Positions 36,401 to 47,884 of a stretch of DNA of 64,000 nucleotides are shown here, piece by piece; positions within the stretch are counted from its first letter, which is position 1, and every line of letters begins with the position of its first letter. The notes below the pieces were generated by a model. It was given only the letters and a program-made list of their open reading frames with translations, did no database searches and was not told the DNA's origin. Source of the stretch: Pyrenopolyporus hunteri (taxonomy: Eukaryota; Ascomycota; Sordariomycetes; Xylariales; Hypoxylaceae); contig CADCXC010000010.1 of assembly GCA_902806595.1 (NCBI GenBank), positions 2,108,001 to 2,172,000 on the forward strand, in the 5' to 3' direction. Both the position numbers and the translations under genes were made by a program.

Positions 36401-38806
36401 TAATTTCGTAGGTAATATAAATCGTTATATATTAATTTAAAATTAAAAAATATAACGTCGATTTATTTATAAAATTATTTAAAATTAATTTTTCGTTAAC
36501 GACATAAAACGTTTTTTATTTATGAAAAATACTTTTATTTAAAATAAAGTTTTTTAAAAAGATATTATTTAAAATAACGTTTATTAAAACGGTAAATTAA
36601 AAAGTTAATTCGTTAATCGTTTCGAATTTAATTATAATTAAAACGTTATAATTAATCGAAAGGTTTTAATTTCTTATATTTTTTATTTTAAATGGTTAAT
36701 TTATTTAATATTATCGATAAAATTTAATTAAAATTTTCGATATATAATAAATAATATAATTATAATCGAAAAATATTATAAAAATTTTACTTTCGAATAA
36801 CTTTATTCGAAATAAATTATAAAAGTTTTTTTAATTTTTTCGTATTAATTTATTTTTTATATGTAATAAAAATTATTCGAATATATTTATTTATACGAGA
36901 TAAACGTTATTATTTTACTTTTATATTATATTATTAAAAAGTTTTTTAAACTTTTCGTTAAAATCGAAATTCGATTCGACGATTAAAATTTTAAAAAAGT
37001 TACGTTCGATTTTGTCGTTTTTATCGTTTTAAACGGTTTCGACGTTAAATTAAACGTTGTTTTTTTATTTACGAAAGGAATTTTTTATGCGGTTATCGAA
37101 ACGAGTTTTTTAATTATTTTTAAATAAAGTTTTTTTAAAAGTAATTTTATTATTTTTAAATTTTCCGTGTTTATTTAAAAATCGTCGATTTTATCGAAGA
37201 AAATATTAGCGATAATTTTTCGTTTAATGGTTTTTTTTATTATAGTTAAAACATTTATTATTAATCGTTTTAACGGCGTTTATAATATAATTTTTATTAT
37301 TTATAATTACGATATAACGATTATCGAATTAAAAATTCGATATTATTATTATTTTAAATACGGTTTTTGTTATATTTAAAGGTTTAATTTATATTTTTTC
37401 GAGTTTAATAAAAATTATTTTCGAAACGTTAATATTATAAAAAAAAACGGAAATATTTTATAATTAAAACGTAATTATCGAAATGTTATAAATTTTCGAT
37501 TTAATCGTCGTTATAATAATTAATTTAATATAATAAACGGTTTTTTTTACGATTTACGTCGTATTTTAAGGCGCGATATAATTATAAAAGGAAAATTAAA
37601 TATTCGACGTATAAGTACGTAAAATATTAATTAAAATTTCGCGGTTTTAATACGAGTTACGATTTCGATAAAATAATCGATAAAATGTTTTTTTTAAATA
37701 TCGTATAAAATTAATTATATTTTTATTTTAGTAAAGTAATAATGTAATAAATAATATTATAAAGTTAAATAATATATAATGTTTAAAAAATATTTAAAAT
37801 ATTATTTTTAAAAATATTATTTAAAAAAATTTTTAATTACGTAAATATATCGTAATTTATTAAAAGTTATTAGTTATTTTTATAGATATTTAATTAATTT
37901 ATAATTCGTAAAATATTAACGTTATTTTTAAACGGTTTTAAATTTCGAAAAATTTATTTATTATCGTATAATTTATTTAAATTAATTTAAAGTAAAAAAG
38001 AAAAATTATTTTATTTTTTTTTTATAACGGTCGAAGTTTATTATTTTAAAAAAAAAGATTATTTTAAGTTAAATTATTTTAATTTATTTTTTTTAATTAA
38101 AGTTAATTAAATTTTTTTAATATATTTATTATAAGTTTAATTTTTTATTAAAAAAACGTTTTATATTAATAACGTTTATAAATTATTACGTAAATGGTAA
38201 CGACGATAGCTTATATTTTTTTAATAAATAAAAACGTTGTTAACGACGAAAAAAAAAGTTTTTTCGAAGGCGAAGGTTAAAAAAAAAAAAATTAAAAATT
38301 AAACGAAAGTTTTATATTAACGATGTAAATTACCGTTTTTTGTGTTTTACGGGTATTTTAAACTTATTAAAAAGTTAATCGAATCGAATTTAAATGTTAA
38401 ATATTTTATTATCGAAACGATTTAAAGTTTTATTTTATTTTTCGAGTTTTTTAATAATATCGATAATTAATTCGTTAAAACGTTTATGCGTTTTTTTAAT
38501 TATATTCGAATAATTTTTATTATTTTTATTTTAAATGTTTTATAAAAAATTATCGTTAACGTCAACGGCGGCGGATTTTTTACGAAAAATTATTATCGAT
38601 TATTATAATATTAATAAAAAAAAAAAATTAAAAAAAGTTTAAAAAAAATGTAAAAAATCGAATAAATTTATATTTAAATTCGATATATATAAAATAAGTC
38701 GATATTTAAACTTTTAAAAATGAAAATAAAAAATATCGATTAATCGAAAAATAAGTAATTAAATAAATATATATTTTATTATATTAAACGATTTATTAAT
38801 ATAAAT

Positions 38807-38995
38807 AATTATTTATATATTATTAATTTTACGTTTTAATAACGTTTATAATTCGTTAATATTTATATAAAATTAAATTATAAATAAAATATAAATATTA
38901 TAAGTTATTTAATTTTTTTAAATTTTAATAATCGACAAATATTATTTTTATATTTTATATAATAAAATTTAAATTATATAATTAAATATTTATAT
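38807..38995. repeat. Right LTR (heavily RIP-mutated copy)
   Basis: Direct repeat of 33225-33413, with most non-CpG cytosines converted to T and guanines to A. The similarity ends near 38995, after taaatatttatat. Confidence 0.7.
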
Positions 38996-39790
38996 AATTA
39001 TTAATTAATCATTACGTATTTATATATCGTATAACGTAATTTTAAGGAAAATTCGAAAATAAATAAAATATAAATTAATGATTTATTATATTTAATATAA
39101 ATATTTAACACATTAAAATAAAGGTTAATAAATTAATAACGAACGAATAAAAATCGATTACGTAAGTTTTTTTAAATATTAATAAATATTAATAAAATAT
39201 AATTCGATATTAAATGTTAAAAAAAATAAAATAAATAAAAACCGGGTGTAAATAAATAAATGTAAATATTAATAAAATTCGTATTTAAATAAAATTTTTC
39301 GTTATTTATAAAAAATATAAATTTTATTATTTAATAATAAAACGCGTTTAATTTTAACCTAAATATAAACCGTTAAAATTTACGACTATAAATTTATATT
39401 ATACGTTATATTATATTTTTAAACCTTAAATCCATTATAATTATAAAATATTTTACGATATATTATATTTTATTAAACTAAACTATTTAATTTAATTAAT
39501 TATTTATTTACTTATTTAAATACTTATTTAAATATAATACGTTATTATATTTCGTTAATTTTAAAACTTATAACGTTTCGTAATTATTATAATTATAACG
39601 TATATTTATAAAATTTACGTCCGCGTATAAATAATATATTTAAAATTTACGTTATATTATTAAACGATAACGATTTTAAACGTTATACGATATATATTTA
39701 TACGTAATAATAACGCGATTAATTTTAAAGGTTTTTTAATTATAATAGTTATAAGATAATAATATTATACACGAGGATATTATAGTGGAC
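38996..39790. other. AT-rich RIP tail beyond the right LTR
   Basis: The extreme AT composition and CpG-only cytosines persist about 0.8 kb past the right LTR and end near 39790, where CA and TG dinucleotides become common again. This suggests a second degraded repeat or leakage of RIP. No gene is readable. Confidence 0.6.
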
Positions 39791-40362
39791 TGTTAAGTGT
39801 AATGTAATTATAGTGGATTTAACGGTTAAAAATATAGTATGGGTACCTGTACCTTTTCCTAACTTTTAGGTGGTAGGCATCTACCTAGGTAGGTACTTAG
39901 CGAGGTATTTACAGCAGGTTTTATGACAGAACGACGTCAAAAATAAAAAGGAAACAGTTCACTTCAACTTGATTAATATTAAAAGCTACATGTATGTATT
40001 TATTTATTGAATATTCAAGTTCTCAAATCCTTATTCCTACCTATGTTGAAATGAGTCGTTGATTTTGACGCTGTCCTGGCTGGTCAGAGTAGGGAGAGAG
40101 ATGCCTACCTGGGGAAGTGTCTCGATTTATTTTCTTCAATTCCGTAACGTCGATCGATTCTATACCATCGATCAGCTTATTCGAAACCAACCCGGTTCTA
40201 ATCTTTTAGGACGATTAACCATCTTCGAATATCATCGAGCATCAAGCATCCTAAGCTTAAGACTGGCGAATCTTCCGCCACCTGGTGAATCACATCACAT
40301 CGCTCTCAATATCGAAAAATTCATACTCCTTCAAGGCTCATTTGACGTCTTCACCGGCCAAG
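39791..40362. other. Upstream region of the 40363 gene
   Basis: Transition from RIP island to normal DNA, containing a ctacctaggtaggtacttag tract near 39890-39900. The region just before 40363 is open in one frame (40285-40362), so an earlier start is possible, but no domain is visible there. Confidence 0.5.
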
Positions 40363-41192
40363 ATGACGCCACTACAAATAGACACAATTGATGAGGAACT
40401 TGTCAAGTCCATATCTCAGCTACTGATAGATGCTGGCGTGCCTTCGGTCCTATGGGGCGACTATCTCCTGACAGTTTATGGAGTGCCCTCTATCATTGGA
40501 GTGAGTCGTCGTATTTCTTCATCCGATTTCGAATAGTCGACACTGACAATGCACAGGGAATTGAGTTTGTCGTCCCGGATGAAAAAGTCCCCATTGCGGT
40601 AGCTGCGTTGAAGGGGGCTGGGCTGCAGAAATGTCCTGATCCTAGATCATGTGTCGTGTCTGGGGAGTCCACTCAGCAACCGGTTCCGGTTTTCCACATG
40701 CATCTCGGGGCGTTCGAGGTAGACGTTTCGATAAGAGCACATTCCGAAACATTATGGTTCATTCCACCTCCCGAGAGGCATATGTTCGAGAATGAATCTT
40801 CGCCTCGCGCACACGATTCGCACTACATCTTAGCTTCCGACGACTCCGTACTCCCACAACCTAGACACGGTAGAGGTCACGGCAGGTTTTCAAAGGCTGG
40901 GTTCCCTGTCGTTGTGCCGAATGCACATATCATCTTGGAGGCATATATGCGTTTAGCCATCGTACATCTTGAGGAATATGTCCACTTCTATCTCAATATG
41001 ATGACCTATGTGGCGGAGTATATCGACGCGGATGGGCTGCTAGATGATTCGCAGCTCTCAGAACCGCGTCGAACACTCTGGCACGACTTCAAAGTCGGTC
41101 AGCGGCCAACTAGGGAGATTGTGGACGATCTTCGGGATAGTCTGCGTGAGGAGAGATTGGGAGACAATGTTACTGATCATGATGAGTTGTGA
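40363..41192 (+). CDS. Nucleotidyltransferase-like fungal hypothetical protein
   Basis: Two exons, 40363-40500 and 40557-41192, with a 56-nt intron (GTGAGT donor, GCACAG acceptor), giving 257 aa. It reads MTPLQIDTIDEELVKSISQL, VPSVLWGDYLLTVYGVPSII and GIEFVVPDEKVPIAVAALKG. The pattern (hydrophobic strand, Gly-x-x-hydrophobic helix, then an IEFVV strand) resembles the nucleotidyltransferase-fold proteins often annotated as hypothetical in fungi, but the paired Asp of an active NTase is not clearly present (Asp replaced by Glu in IEF). The C-terminal half carries AHIILEAYMRLAIVHLEEY, a helical part. Function unknown. The start was chosen at the ATG nearest the recognisable domain; an upstream in-frame ATG at 40285 would add 26 residues. 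Confidence 0.75.
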
Positions 41193-41485
41193 GTCAGAGA
41201 TGTCTTGGGTCAATACTCATAAATACTGATAGGGGCTCCAGGTAACTCGGAAGGCCAAGGTCTAGTCTTAAAAAGACTTTGTTAGCGAGGTGTATGTGGC
41301 CGAATCGGAATTCTCGAGCTCCTATTAACGAATACAATGTATATACAACACCAAAGCCTTCCCCAAGAGATACATTATCCAATATTCGCTAAGGAACTAA
41401 ATATAGGTACGTAGTCCTGACTTGAAATCCCTATGAAGGATAGACGGTTCTGCAATATTTCATCGGTCTACTCCCAACGGCCCAC

Positions 41486-41997
41486 TTATGCGCTCACTGT
41501 CGGCAAGGGGCAGTCTCCGATAGAAGCTGTGAAGTTCCTCGGCCCGGTGTAATGCTGGGTGCTCACGGCGCCATTGTTCTGTAGTGTGATCTCGCTGGGC
41601 GCGATGTGGTGGCAGTAGGTGACGTTCGAGCGCGAGTTGAAGGGGTACCAGACGGCTAAGTCGAGGCCGCCGTCCGAGTCCTTAGTCACCGACCAAGTAT
41701 AGGCGACGTTGTCACATTTCCCCTCCTTGACCTCGGGCAAGTAATCGGGGCCTGGCACGGTGGCATTGCAGGTATCGGGGGAAAATATGGGGTCGCTGAT
41801 CACGTTGAAGGAATAGCTAAAATCTATGTTAATTATTGTTTTACACAGGTGGCTCAAAAGGTAACTCACCTGCAAAGTGTGCTATGCGGGATACAGTCGG
41901 CAGCGAAGTTCGCGATTGTGTAGGTCTGAGCTTGGCGCTTCTGAACGGAAGCAGCCGAGGCAGTGGCAGCAAGGGCGAGGACAGTCGAGACCTTCAT
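41486..41997 (-). CDS. Small secreted cysteine-containing protein (effector-like)
   Basis: Two exons, 41997-41870 and 41816-41486 (intron 53 nt, GTGAGT donor), giving 152 aa. It begins with a signal peptide (MKVSTVLALAATASA) followed by VQKR, a likely Kex2 cleavage site. The mature part has six cysteines (two in exon 1, DCIPHSTLC; then SPDTCNATVPG, GKCDNVAY, VTYCHHI and IGDCPLP) and several NxS/T sites. The size, secretion and cysteine pattern fit small secreted proteins of the Alt a 1-like/AA1-like or host-interaction type, but I cannot assign a defined family. No enzyme motif is seen. It stands 0.8 kb from another secreted-protein gene on the same strand. Confidence 0.85.
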
Positions 41998-42820
41998 TTT
42001 GTTGATGGGTTACTTTATGAAAGTGAACGATGGACTATAAAGTGATGATATTTCCGGGACTAGTCAACGAATGCGATTGGCAGTTAACATGTGAACGGGT
42101 TCGCAATATTATCGGCGACGAAGGTAGGTATTTATATTAATTTCTATATCTCGGCAGCTCAATCCGAAATATCACGACTCGCCCCGTCGTGTTCCTAGAT
42201 TTCAGCTAAAGTGGTATTATATCCGCCAATAATATAGCCCGCTGCGTCGATCTCTTCGTATTCCTTATTAAGGCGTATTAATCAAGCGCAACGACCTTTT
42301 GAGGTGTTTCTATTACGTCACCCAGCTGTGGAGTCCTGGTCTTAGTTCAATTAGACGAATCAGTCGACGAAATATCGTGAAGATTCTCGCGAGAGTCGTC
42401 TTTGGGAAATGGAATATTGACGGTTCGCAGTTTCGAATACTATCGTAGCAATCTCAGGGGTAATTTATAGGCGCTGAATTAGGTCACTGTTTTAGCCTTA
42501 GGTATGCCTAACGTAGGCCAATTGGAGGGGTAGATCAGCCCGGGAACTCCTATTCGACCTGGTACCAAGGGAGATGGGACGATTATGAGATGTCCAGTGT
42601 CTCTGTGCGTAGAACGATCCACTATGGAGCACATTCAAATAGGTAGATAATGCAATAGGGGTATAAACAAAAAGTATTCAATGTAGATACGACACAAGTT
42701 CTAAATACGTCATGACACATTATTCTCTAAGCAGCCCTTTGCCTTTACTGCGCATAACAAGAATTGAACCACAACCCACTCGCTTACTCTGCCCCGCCGC
42801 GTTCGTTAAACCGCCGCACT
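41998..42820. other. Intergenic between two secreted-protein genes
   Basis: About 0.8 kb holding the promoter of the small secreted protein gene and the 3' flank of the Asn-rich protein gene. No repeat or RNA gene was recognised. Confidence 0.55.
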
Positions 42821-44232
42821 TTATGTGTGGCCTACTAGGCCGTCTTTGGGGGCGTTGTCAGGGTTGATGTCAACACCGGCGAAACCCAGGGCTTCGTTCC
42901 AGGCGTTAGCCGTCGAAGCATCCTTGGCACCGGAGCCTAAGTCGGCCTGAGCTTGCTTGCAGGCGGCGATAGCGTCCTCGGCAGCGCCACACACGTTGCC
43001 GAGCTGGTCGCAGATGCGGTTGAAGATGATGTTGGGGTTCACTTGGACGGTTAGACTCGACAATTACGCTTCTTCGAGGATTATAGGGTCTAAGGGGGAA
43101 AGGAACTCACGAGCTTCTTGCTGGCCCTTGTTGACGACGGGGTCCTGGGCTTGGAACGTGAACTCGCCTGCCTTGCGGCCGTTAAGGGACCTAAAACATC
43201 TCGTTAGCTCCTGTGGGGGCCGGAAACGGGATGGGCTGGCACCTACTCCTCGAATTTGACGGTAGGTGTGCAGGTACCGAAATCTAGGCCGAGAGACGAG
43301 GCCTCTGTTACAATAGTCAGCCATCTATTCTATGAGCCCCCTTTTCAATAGTGGGAAAGAAGCTACTCACGGAAACCAGTGAAGGTACCGGTAACGGGAT
43401 CATCGACAGCACCGGCGCCCGCTTGCGTCGATGCGCCGCCATTGTTGTTATTCCCGTTGTTATTCCCGCCGTCATTGTTGTTGTTGCCGTTGTTATTATT
43501 GTTCCCGTTGTTGTTGGAGACGGAGGAGGTGGCGGCGGCGGCGGATGTAGTAGTTGTGCTCTTGGCCTTTTTACCACACTTGGCGGTGCTTGTCGCCGAA
43601 GGGGCGGCGGTAGTAGCCGAGTTGCCGGATCCAGCATTATTGTTGTTATTGTTGTTGCCGTTATTGTTATTGTTATTATTGTTGCCGTTGTTATTGTTAC
43701 CACCGGCATTGGCATTACCTCCCGCAGCGGCCCCGTTGACCGTGAAGTTGGAGAACCCCTGAGCAATCATGATGTCGGCCACGCTGAGGCCATCGGCGTT
43801 AAAAGGGGATTGTAATGAGGCGGCTGAATTGGCATTCTCGACGTCGGAGCCGGTGACAGCGGGATCAACTAAAGGAACAATACCACGCAGCTCGGCCGTG
43901 GCGGGCAGACTGGCGTCACCGCAGATGTTGGGGACGCTCACGGCGAAGGGGTTGAAGTTCTGCTCTGCGGCAACGAGCTGTTGCGCGACGGCAATGACCT
44001 CGGGATCATTACCGAGTGTCGACACGACTCTGTCTGCTAGAGAAAGTTTGTCGCAAGGGTCGGCAGCGGCGAGGAGCACGCCCGGAACTGCGCCAGCAAG
44101 GGTCGGGGCTTCGCCTGGATTACCGAAATTACCCAAGGCTGAGAGCGAGCCGACGACCGGGGGATTCTCCTGGCCGAAACGAGCTTCGGCGACCGCCAGG
44201 ATGGCCGAGATGAGTGTAGCCTTGGTATACAT
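42821..44232 (-). CDS. Secreted Asn-rich low-complexity surface protein
   Basis: Four exons inferred: 44232-43371, 43304-43247, 43190-43111 and 43041-42821, all in phase, 406 aa. The start MYTKATLISAILAVAEARFG gives a signal peptide. Residues about 1-165 are a conserved-looking N-domain (DPCDKLSLADRVVSTLGNDP, VPNICGDASLPATAELRGIV). Two asparagine tracts (about 173-199 and 240-264) flank a Ser/Thr/Ala linker, all encoded by AAC/AAT repeats. The C-domain reads LGLDFGTCTPTVKFE, GEFTFQAQDPVVNKGQQEAL and ICDQLGNVCGA. Similar fungal proteins are auto-annotated as 'circumsporozoite-like' because of the Asn repeats; the real role is unknown, probably in the cell wall or secreted matrix. Alternative starts exist 9 codons upstream, but they would precede the signal peptide. 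Confidence 0.85.
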
Positions 44233-47200
44233 GACGGAAGAGAACGAGGTTGGCGTCAAGCAACAGATTCGGATTCCTCGAAAGGTAAGAAAAGATAGAT
44301 TAGATATAAAAAGGACCGGCCGAGCGGTATGCAGCGAATAGAACGAAAGGAAGGGTCGGGAACGGGAAAGTTCACAGAACTAGAACGAATTGGACATCAA
44401 AGAACGAACTGAAGCTTGAGTAAAGAAGAAAAGAAGAAAAGAATCCATGATGTGAGGCTGGGGTAGAGCAGTTATATATCTAGGTACCTTGGTGGGAGGT
44501 AGATATCGCGTATAGACTTCCAAGTCCATAGCGGCACGACCAACACCGGGACAGGTTTCGATGAGCCCCTTCCGTAGATCATACTCCATACTATCTCAGC
44601 ATTGGGATCGGATGATGAGCTAGCATGGTGCGACAAGGATACGGGCGCTCATGGCAACCCTACCCCGATGGGCGGTTCTCCCCTTTCGGTTCGAGCGTTT
44701 TGTATCGATGTGTGGCCAAGAGTTAGGGACCCCTACGTCTATTCTACGCACTGTTAGGGAATCGCCAGGCATATCAGGCGCCTCGGGCCGCAACAGCTAC
44801 TGTATCTTCGCCACGAATTTGAGCAAACTGCGCCCTTTCGCATTATTCAATGCTGTCCATGGAACCCCAAATGCTCCCCGTGAGCGTTTAGCGGAACCGT
44901 TAGCGGAGATGGGTATGGCCCAGGGGAAGCTCCTGGGACAGAAAGCTCTTGGCTGTGTCTGCATACATTTCAGACCGACAGGGGTCGACGAGAGACGATG
45001 GCAAAAGAACGGATTTATATAAGTTACTCAGGTAGGTAGGTAGGTAAGGTAAGTATTCCGTTGTATAGAACGTAACAACCCTTCACGTACGAGATCATGG
45101 TATAGTGATATATGATGGGGAAATCTTATAAGTGTGAGGCACACTTGGGGCTCGGGGATCAGCATTTGCTGGGTTAGGTTTGCTCGGATTATACCGCGCA
45201 ACTGCGTAAATCATGGGAGGTGATATATATCACATACCTCTTAACGACGTTCTAATGAAGGCTTGGTGAGAATCTGAACCTCTTTCTAAGAAGCCACTTT
45301 TGAAAAGTATTCTCTATACGCTCATCTCAGCTATAATATCCGCGTGTTTCCCGTTGTCTCTTTTCGAGCACCCTTCTCGTTTCGTTGTGCCGAAAGGGTC
45401 CTGGAGATCTTGTAGGATTGAACTTGGAGAAAAAGGTGAGAAAAAGTCGCTTGTACTCGGGCCCTGAAGACTTTCGCGTTTGCGGCTAAAAACCAGGGGT
45501 TCAGCTTAATAAGACGCTCTAAAGTCCCACTATATTCCTTAATTGGCCGACCCCCGACATCTTCTAGGCCCCTAAACGCTCGCTAAACACTCCTACCTGG
45601 GAGCGATCAAACAGCGCCGCAGGGGGTTTGAGACGACTACGAGACTTTCAGGGTTTGGCCAAAACCTCCCCTCTACAACTACCGCCCCAAGCAACAGTCC
45701 GGTCATAACGGACATTGCTACCGCAAGCAGCGTAGCATCGACGGAGCCGAACGTTCGCGACGAACATTAGCCCAATTTGACAATGTTTGACAATATTTGA
45801 CAATATAGTTGATCCATCTATTGGCTATCCCCACAAAGCTCCTAGCGTTGCGGATAGCGGATCGCGTTTGCAGGCATTCGAATCATACTCTCGACGCCAA
45901 AAACATCGCGAATTCCAACTTGACGAGTAGGCGGCGACCTGTAGCGAGGCGATGTACAAGGGCCGGTTTGGAAGCATTTGAACTACGAGCTCTCGAGAAT
46001 AACGAGCTTCTACGCTACGGTTCTGCGAGTAGTAGAGTTTGGAATCGAAATAAGATGCTAGGCTTTTTTTTTTTTCTTCTCTTTTCCCCGTCGCGATCTT
46101 CACTAGGTAGTCCCCCGCCCTCGACCATTATAATAGTGGGATTTTATAGCGACGGCAACTCGACTCGACTTCCTCTTGATTGTGTTGACGTTTCCTTTGA
46201 TCCATGACGAACATCATTGGGTGCTAATGATTGGCGTAACTAGATCATCGTGCCGGCTCTCATTTCGTCCGATCTCGTCAATCACCTTTTGTAATTTAAG
46301 ATCTCAGAACCCGGCTTCCATAGCCTACCTGTCCTTAGCTCGCCCAGGGCTAGACGGACCATACAAGTTGATCCTATGGCTCTGGCTCTCCTCGAATTTC
46401 TCGTCTTTCGCGTTGAAGCTAACTCATCTGCATGGAATATCGGTTTCATGCTGCACACTTACGTTACCATGCTGGTATCGTCGAGGTTAGGTCAATTTGG
46501 TTGGCGCTTACACGTTATTCGGGAATTCTCCGTTCCGGTCAGACATGGATGCCCGTACCCCCGAATGCATCATATCGGAATTACCAAAAAAAAAAAAAAA
46601 AAAAAAAAATAGAAGAAGGCTGATTAGTATGCGCGCTCTATACGAGCAATCCCTATTGCCAATTCGCATCCAGCAATGTAACGAGCGACGTCTTCAGCCA
46701 TTAGCGGCCGAAACCAAGAGTTGCTACCCAGCGACGGCGTACCTTACCCCCTTGGCGTTCAGTTCAGGTGCTAAGGTAAGTTGATTATACAGGTGCCGCG
46801 GATTCGTACCAAACATGATGAGTTGCTATTTAGCTACAATACAACTTTTCGAATGCCGAAGACGAAAATTATGCTCTTGGGAATTCCTCAGGGTACCATA
46901 TTTAGGGTTATTGATACTCAATAACACCCCTACCCGATGGTTGCACCTATCCATTCGTCGTTGGGAATTAGTCGTAAAGTCATGACGGTGAGAGACTTCA
47001 CTACAAGTTCATCTAACTAAAATAGACAGAGCTCGCATGGCCCCCCATTATCATGCTATATCCCCCCTCACGGTCTCAACATTATAGTGAGGGAAACAAC
47101 TTTGTTGCACGAGCTATCCGAACTACCGAGGTCGCAAGCCTGGGTATACATAGTGAGCGAGAAGGGACATATATCTCATATGCACACATCAGAACGCCCC

Positions 47201-47248
47201 TAGAGTGTCAATTACTGAGATATTCAGCGGCTTTTAGCGTTTAACCTA
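44233..47248. other. Intergenic stretch without a recognised gene
   Basis: About 3.0 kb. A GGTAGGTAGG tract lies at about 45030-45050 and an uninterrupted 24-nt A run at 46586-46609. Open frames at 44651-45022 (+, 123 codons) and 45809-46207 (+, 132 codons) have no domain I recognise. The second contains a basic, leucine-containing stretch that loosely recalls a bZIP but could not be confirmed. The segment next to 44232 should be the promoter of the Asn-rich protein gene. Confidence 0.5.
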
Positions 47249-47884
47249 TCAAGCGGTACTTCCAACGAGCTCATAACTGTTTTTAACAACAGGTGGAGGG
47301 AGGTTCGAAAGAGGGATGGCCTCTAAACCGCGAGGTCCGACATTGGGGCGTTTCTTGATTTCAGCTATTGGTTCACCGCTCTTCAGCCGTCTGATTAGGT
47401 CCTCCGGGTCGAAGTCGACGCCGATGGGGTTTTCGGCGAACTCGGGGCCTAGCATGTATGCGGCGGCCTCCTCGGTAGTATCAAAGTTGTCGACTTGCGT
47501 CTCGAGCATGTTGCCGTCGGGGTCTTGGTAATACATGCTCGTCGTCGGTCCATGGTTGACAGACCAGACGGGCAGGATCCCATGTGCTTTGCGCTGCTGG
47601 TAGGCCGTGACAAGGTCGTCTAACGTGTCGAACGTGAAGGCGATATGCTCTAGGCCAGCGCTATTCCGTACCTTGTCGGTGCACCCCGGTATCGTTATGA
47701 TAGCAATACGATGGTGTTCGCTGTCATATGTCAAGAATGCCATTGCTTCAGTCTCGGCCATAACACGCGCGCCTAAGAAGGTCTTGTAGAACTCGACCAT
47801 GGGCCTGAACCTAGCCGTCCTCAGTACGACGTGTGCCAGCCGCGATGGCGAGACGACCTTGCCGGACTTGTTTCCTTCTGCCAT
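47249..47884 (-). CDS. Glyoxalase/extradiol-dioxygenase (VOC) superfamily protein
   Basis: Single exon, 211 aa, from the start MAEGNKSGKVVSPSRLAHVV at 47884; the frame is open 49 codons upstream, but that part is not domain-like. The vicinal-oxygen-chelate metal ligands are in place: His18 (RLAHVVLRT), His80 (GLEHIAFTF) and Glu128 (DGNMLETQVD), with MYYQDPDGN, the signature of the second beta-alpha-beta-beta-beta module. The family includes biphenyl-2,3-diol dioxygenases, glyoxalase I and bleomycin-resistance proteins. Fungal single-domain forms like this are usually annotated as ring-cleavage dioxygenase-like without proof. It stands 1.3 kb from an isochorismatase-like hydrolase, transcribed divergently, so a shared catabolic role is possible (inference). 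No signal peptide. Confidence 0.88.
   Translation of the reverse strand: MAEGNKSGKVVSPSRLAHVVLRTARFRPMVEFYKTFLGARVMAETEAMAFLTYDSEHHRIAIITIPGCTDKVRNSAGLEHIAFTFDTLDDLVTAYQQRKAHGILPVWSVNHGPTTSMYYQDPDGNMLETQVDNFDTTEEAAAYMLGPEFAENPIGVDFDPEDLIRRLKSGEPIAEIKKRPNVGPRGLEAIPLSNLPPPVVKNSYELVGSTA

Larger units (their letters stand above)
33225..38995. mobile_element. RIP-degraded LTR retrotransposon relic (~5.8 kb)
   Basis: Two roughly 190-bp direct repeats at 33225-33413 and 38807-38995 keep a constant offset of 5582 nt. The differences between them are almost all C/T and G/A transitions, so they read as the two LTRs of one element. The interior is extremely AT-rich, with stops in all frames, and no gag or pol motif is readable with confidence. 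Remaining cytosines are nearly all in CpG. The size fits a Copia or Gypsy element, but the superfamily, terminal TG..CA and target-site duplication could not be fixed because mutation has erased them. Confidence 0.7.

Noticed and set aside
42700..42800. B-box-like ggttcaattc on the minus strand, considered as a tRNA
   Set aside because: No matching A box or acceptor stem could be folded around it.
43351..43815. Valine/glycine- and leucine-rich frames opposite the Asn-rich gene
   Set aside because: They arise from reading the AAC/AAT triplet tracts on the other strand or in another frame.
44651..45022. 123-codon plus-strand open frame
   Set aside because: No domain, no signal peptide, no clear promoter or intron context, and unusual composition; probably chance.
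45809..46207. Possible bZIP-like basic/leucine stretch in a 132-codon frame
   Set aside because: Basic and leucine-containing parts fall partly in different frames and no clean heptad or basic signature can be read; too weak to call.
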